A stretch of DNA of 64,000 nucleotides from Mixophyes australis (Eukaryota; Chordata; Amphibia; Anura; Limnodynastidae). Positions 59,001-64,000 of this stretch are shown here, in pieces; position 1 is the stretch's first letter, and each line of letters starts with the position of its first letter. The stretch lies in assembly GCA_036250195.1 (NCBI GenBank), contig JAVHZZ010000004.1:250846028-250910027 (forward strand), given 5' to 3'. The notes beneath the pieces are model-generated. The model saw only the letters and a program-made list of their open reading frames with translations, made no database searches and had not been told where the DNA came from. The translations under genes were made by a program, and so were the position numbers.

Positions 59001-61095
59001 ATCATGAATCACAAATAATGAATTGAATTATGAATCATGAATTATGAATCGAATTATGAATCACAAATCATGAATGAAATCATGAATCATGAATCATAAA
59101 ATGAATCATGAATCATGAATGAAATCATGATTCATGAATCATGAATTGAATCATAAATCATGAAATGAATCATGAATTGAATCATGAATCATTAATTGAA
59201 TCATGAATCATGAATCGAATCATGAATCATGAATTGAATCATGAATCATGAATCATGAATCATGAATCATGAATTGAATCATGAATCATGAATTGAATCA
59301 TGAATCATGAATTGAATCATGAATTCAAACATGAATCATGAATCGAATCATGATTCATGAATCATGAATTGAATCATGAATTAAGAATCATGAATCATGA
59401 ATCACAAATAATGAATTGAATTATGAATCATGAATTATGAATCGAATCATGAATCACAAATCATGAATGAAATCATGAATCATGAATCATAAAATGAATC
59501 ATGAATCATGAATTGAATCATAAATCATGAAATGAATCATGAATTGAATCATGAATCATTAATTGAATCATGAACCATGAATTGAATCATGAATCATGAA
59601 TCATGAATCATGAATTGAATCATTAATCATGAATTGAATCATGAATCATGAATTGAATCATGAATTCAAACATGAATCATGAATCGAATCATGATTCATG
59701 AATCATGAATTGAATCATGAAACATGAATTGAATTATGAATTGAATCAAGAATTGAATCATGAATTGAAACATGAAACATGAATCGAATCATGATTCATG
59801 AATCATGAATTGAATCATGAATCATGAATCATGAATTGAACCATGAATCATGAATCATGAATTGAATCATGAATCATGAATCATGAATTGAATCATGAAT
59901 TATGAATCATAAATTGAATCATGAATTGAATCATGAATTGAATCATGAATCACGAATCATGAAATGAATCATGAATCATGAATCATGCATTGAATCATGA
60001 ATCATGAATCATGAATCGAGTCATGATTCATGAATCACGAATTGAATCATGAATCATGAATCATGAATTGAATCATGAATCATGAATCAAGCATTGAATC
60101 ATGAATCATAAATCATGAATCGAATCATGATTCATGAATTATGAATTGAATCATGAAACATGAATTGAATTATGAATTGAATCAAGAATTGAATCATGAA
60201 TTGAAACATGAAACATGAATCGAATCATGATTCATGAATCATGAATTGAATCATGAATCATGAATCATGAATTGAACCATGAATCATGAATCATGAATTG
60301 AATCATGAATTATGAATCATAAATTGAATCATGAATTGAACCATGAATCATGAATCATGAATTGAATCATGAATCATGAATCATGAATTGAATCATGAAT
60401 TATGAATCATAAATTGAATCATGAATTGAATCATGAATTGAATCATGAATCATGAAATGAATCATGAATCATGAATCATGCATTGAATCATGAATCATGA
60501 ATCATGAATCGAATCATGATTCATGAATCATGCATTGAATCATGAATCATAAATCATGAATCGAATCATGATTCATGAATCATGAATTGAATAATGAATC
60601 ATAAATCATGAATTGAATCATGAATCATGAATTTAATCATAAATCATGAATTGAATCATGAATCATGAATTTAATCATGAATCATGAATCATGATATAAA
60701 TCATGAATCATGAATTGATTCATGAATCAGGAATCGAATCATGAATCATGAATTGAATCATGAATCATAAATCATGAATTGAATCATGAATCATGAATCA
60801 TGAATTGAATCATGAATCATGAATCAAGAATTGAATCATGAATCATGAATCGAATCATGAATCATGAATTGAATCATGAATCATGAATTGAATCATGAAT
60901 CATGAATTGAATCATGAATCGAATCATGAATTATGAATCGAATCATGAATCATGAATCGAATCATGAATCATGAATCGAATCATGAATCATGAATTGAAT
61001 CATGAATTAAGAATCATGAATCAAGAATTGAATCATGAATCATGAATTGAATCATGAATTGAATCATGAATCATGAATTAAAACATGAATCATGA
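56020..61095. repeat. 5-kb tandem duplication, copy 2
   Basis: The junction at 56020 joins GAATTAAAACATGAATCATGA to CTGAATCATG; the unbroken form after copy 2 (61096) continues ATTGAATCATGATTTAAAAC. CATTATTTG through CAATATTC, about 320 bp, keeps an exact 5095-bp offset, so that part was copied without length change. Private changes include CATGTATC near 58802 and GAACCATG near 59574 (copy 1 has GAATCATG in both places). Confidence 0.92.
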
Positions 61096-64000
61096 ATTGA
61101 ATCATGATTTAAAACATGAATTATGAATTGAATCATGAATCATGAATCATGAATTGAATCTTGAATTATGAATCGACTCATGAATAATGAATTATGAATT
61201 GAATCATGAATCATGATTCGAATCAAGAATCATGAATCGAATCATGAATCATGAATCGAATCATGAATCACAAATAATGAATTGAATTATGAATTATGAA
61301 TTATGAATCGAATCATGAATCACAAATCATGAATGAAATCATGAATCATGAATCTTAAAATGAATCATGAATCGTGAATGAAATCATGAATCATGAATCA
61401 TGAATTGAATCATAAATCATGAAATAAATCATGAATTGAATCATGAATCATTAATTGAATCATGAATCATGAATAGAATCATGAATCATGAATTGAATCA
61501 TGAATTCAAACATGAATCATGAATCGAATCATGAATCATGAATCATGCATTGAATCATGAATCATTAATCATGCATTGAATCATGAATCATTAATCATGA
61601 ATTGAATCATGAATCATGAATTGAATTATGAATTGAATCAAGAATTGAATCATGAATTGAAACATGAATCATGAATCGAATCATGATTCATGAATCATGA
61701 ATTTAATCATGAAACATGAATTGAATTATGAATTGAATCAAGAATTGAATCATGAATTGAAACATGAAACATGAATCGAATCATGATTCATGAATCATGA
61801 ATTGAATCATGATTCATGAATCATGAATTGAATCATGAATCATGAATCATGAATTGAACCATGAATCATGAATCATGAATTGAATCATGAATCATGAATT
61901 GAATCTTGATTTAAAACATGAATTATGAATTGAATCATAAATCATGAATCATGAATTGAATCTTGAATTATGAATCGACTCATGAATAATGAATCGAATC
62001 ATGAATCATGATTCAAATCAAGAATCATGAATCGAATCATGAATCATGAATCGAATCATGAATCACAAATAATGAATTGAATTATGAATCATGAATTATG
62101 AATCGAATCATAAATCACAAATCATGAATGAAATCATGAATCATGAATCATAAAATGAATCATGAATCATGAATGAAATCATGATTCATGAATCATGAAT
62201 TGAATCATAAATCATGAAATGAATCATGAATCATGAATCATGCATTGAATCATGAATCATGAATCATGAATTGAACCATGAATCATGAATCATGAATTGA
62301 ATCATGAATCATGAATCATGAATTGAATCATGAATTATGAATCATAAATTGAATCATGAATTGAATCATGAATTGAATCATGAATCACGAATCATGAAAT
62401 GAATCATGAATCATGAATCATGCATTGAATCATGAATCATGAATCATGAATCGAATCATGATTCATGAATCATGAATTGAATCATGAATCATGAATCATG
62501 AATTGAACCATGAATCATGAATCATGAATCATGAATCATGAATTGAATCATAATTTATGAATCATAAATTGAATCATGAATTGAATCATGAATTGAATCA
62601 TGAATCACGAATCATGAAATGAATCATGAATCATGAATCATGCATTGAATCATAAATCATGAATCATGAATTGAATCTTGAATTATGAATTGAATCAAGA
62701 ATTGAATCATGAATTGAAACATGAATCATGAATCAAATCATGATTCATGAATCATGAATTTAATCATGAAACATGAATTGAATTATAAATTGAATCAAGA
62801 ATTGAATCATGAATTGAAACATGAAACATGAATCGAATCATGATTCATGAATCATGAATTGAATCATGATTCATGAATCATGAATTGAATCATGAATCAT
62901 GAATCATGAATTGAAACATGAAACATGAATCGAATCATGATTCATGAATCATGAATTGAATCATGATTCATGAATCATGAATTGAACCATGAATCATGAA
63001 TCATGAATTGAATCATGAATCATGAATCATGAATTGAATCTTGATTTAAAACATGAATTATGAATTGAATCATAAATCATGAATCATGAATTGAATCTTG
63101 AATTATGAATCGACTCATGAATAATGAATCGAATCATGAATCATGATTCAAATCAAGAATCATGAATCGAATCATGAATCATGAATCGAATCATGAATCA
63201 CAAATAATGAATTGAATTATGAATCATGAATTATGAATCGAATCATAAATCACAAATCATGAATGAAATCATGAATCATGAATCATAAAATGAATCATGA
63301 ATCATGAATGAAATCATGATTCATGAATCATGAATTGAATCATAAATCATGAAATGAATCATGAATTTAATCATGATTCATTAATTGAATCATGAATCAT
63401 AAATCGAATCATGAATCATGAATTGAATCATGAATCACGATTTGAATCATGAATTCAAACATGTATCATGAATCGAATCATGATTCATGAATCATGAATT
63501 GAATCATGAAACATGAATTGAATTATGAATTGAATCAAGAATTGAATCATGAATTGAAACATGAAACATGAATCGAATCATGATTCATGAATCATGAATT
63601 GAATCATGAATCATGAATCATGAATTGAACCATGAATCATGAATCATGAATTGAATCATGAATCATGAATCATGAATTGAATCATGAATTATGAATCATA
63701 AATTGAACCATGAATCATGAATCATGAATCATGAATCATGAATTGAATCATGAATTATGAATCATAAATTGAATCATGAATTGAATCATGAATTGAATCA
63801 TGAATCACGAATCATGAAATGAATCATGAATCATGAATCATGCATTGAATCATAAATCATGAATCATGAATTGAATCTTGAATTATGAATCGACTCATGA
63901 ATAATGAATCGAATCATGAATCATGATTCAAATCAAGAATCATGAATCGAATCATGAATCATGAATTGAATAATGAATCATAAATCATGAATTGAATCAT
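61096..64000. repeat. Right-end domain, partner of 43.2-45.3 kb
   Basis: The run begins with GATTTAAAACATG and the GAATCGACTCATG phrase, then GAATCGTGAATG (CGTG at 61373). GAATTGAATCTTGATTTAAAACATG occurs at 61905 and 63040, 1135 bp apart, and lies in repeated context, so this domain has its own internal duplication. That explains why the offset to the left partner grows from 17,517 to 18,680 bp at the shared junction at 63963. The window stops inside this block. Confidence 0.75.

Larger units (their letters stand above)
1..64000. repeat. Satellite DNA array of mixed 7-bp and 5-bp GAAT words
   Basis: Every part of the window parses into words that begin with GAAT or a one-base variant: a 7-mer (GAATCAT; variants GAATTAT, GAATCAA, GAATCTT, GAAACAT, GATTCAT) and a 5-mer (GAATT, GAATC; variants GAAAT, TAATT). 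The usual phrase is one to three 7-mers closed by a 5-mer, giving 12, 19 or 26 bp. The 19-bp phrase holds 5 G/C bases (26%). I saw no stretch, even of about 50 bp, outside this vocabulary, and no poly-A, long homopolymer or unique spacer. Both ends are cut inside the array. Such arrays are typical of eukaryotic heterochromatin; the species cannot be named. There are no open frames of note: TGA falls at nearly every word start on the + strand and at nearly every 7-mer on the - strand, and 5- and 7-bp words rotate the frame. Confidence 0.98.

Noticed and set aside
9140..61095. Assembly artefact as the source of the large duplications
   Set aside because: Most paired copies differ by private substitutions and word-sized indels, which a simple duplicated contig would not show. 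It cannot be fully excluded for the most identical stretches (27.9-29.7 against 29.7-31.6 kb) without reads.
1..64000. CRISPR array
   Set aside because: Repeats are 5-7 bp words with no conserved 24-40 bp repeat, no unique spacers, and no cas genes nearby.
1..64000. Protein-coding genes or a repeat-protein gene
   Set aside because: TGA stops occur at nearly every word on + and every 7-mer on -, and mixed word lengths rotate the frame. Only very short open stretches exist, in runs of 12-bp phrases such as those near 20990.
1..64000. Telomere or known simple satellites (TTAGGG types, human GGAAT satellites, CENP-B box arrays)
   Set aside because: No TTAGGG, TTTAGGG or TTAGG runs, no GGAAT runs, and no CENP-B-box-like sequence were seen. 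GG is rare, present only in scattered variants such as CATGGATT and CAGGAAT.
1..64000. Transposon, LTR or other mobile element insertion
   Set aside because: No stretch outside the GAAT vocabulary, no terminal repeats with target-site duplication, no poly-A tail, and no coding remnant.
1..64000. Bacterial plasmid origin with iterons
   Set aside because: Iterons are tens of copies of a constant 17-22 bp motif beside a rep gene. Here thousands of variable words fill 64 kb with no gene.

Overview
The whole 64 kb window is one uninterrupted satellite DNA array. I found no gene, RNA gene, transposon, CRISPR array or unique-sequence island on either strand. The array is built from two short words that both begin with GAAT: a 7-bp word (consensus GAATCAT) and a 5-bp word (GAATT or GAATC). 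They combine into 12-bp (7+5), 19-bp (7+7+5) and 26-bp (7+7+7+5) phrases. The base composition of these phrases gives about 26% G+C. Both window ends lie inside the array, so its true length and flanks are unknown. A tandem array of this size and simplicity points to eukaryotic pericentromeric, subtelomeric or other constitutive heterochromatin. Nothing in the sequence names the species.

The information lies in the variant words (for example CAAGTTTT, AAAACTTG, GGAGTATC, CACGAATTATG, GAACCATG), which recur in fixed order over kilobases and let the array be read as a history of nested tandem duplications. Positions 1 to about 7.9 kb form an irregular left domain with older duplications at offsets of about 1.75 kb and 2.68-2.75 kb. 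From about 7.9 to 38.5 kb there is a strongly homogenised domain with stacked tandem duplications: about 4.35 kb (9.14/13.49 kb), 2.55 kb (14.18/16.73 kb), 3.76 kb (22.21/25.98 kb), 1.85 kb (27.90/29.75 kb) and 3.55 kb (31.41/34.95 kb). From 38.5 to about 46.9 kb the order is a mosaic of short blocks. From 46.9 to 61.1 kb there are two more large duplications, about 2.65-2.7 kb (46.9/49.6 kb) and about 5.05 kb (51.0/56.0 kb). The last 3 kb share rare variants and one recombinant junction with 43.2-45.3 kb, 17.5-18.7 kb away.

Two rules run through the array. First, indels are almost always whole 5-bp or 7-bp words, so word phase is kept. A rare 4-bp word is inherited by six copies and marks one lineage. 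Second, CpG occurs mainly where a GAATC word meets the next GAAT, and homologous positions show TCG, TTG or TCA. This suggests that the common GAATT word arose by CpG decay of GAATC. A recurrent 20-bp perfect palindrome and AP-1-like heptamers are the only sub-repeat features with possible function, and that function is conjecture. All coordinates come from reading and counting by eye; block edges marked approximate could be off by one or a few words.
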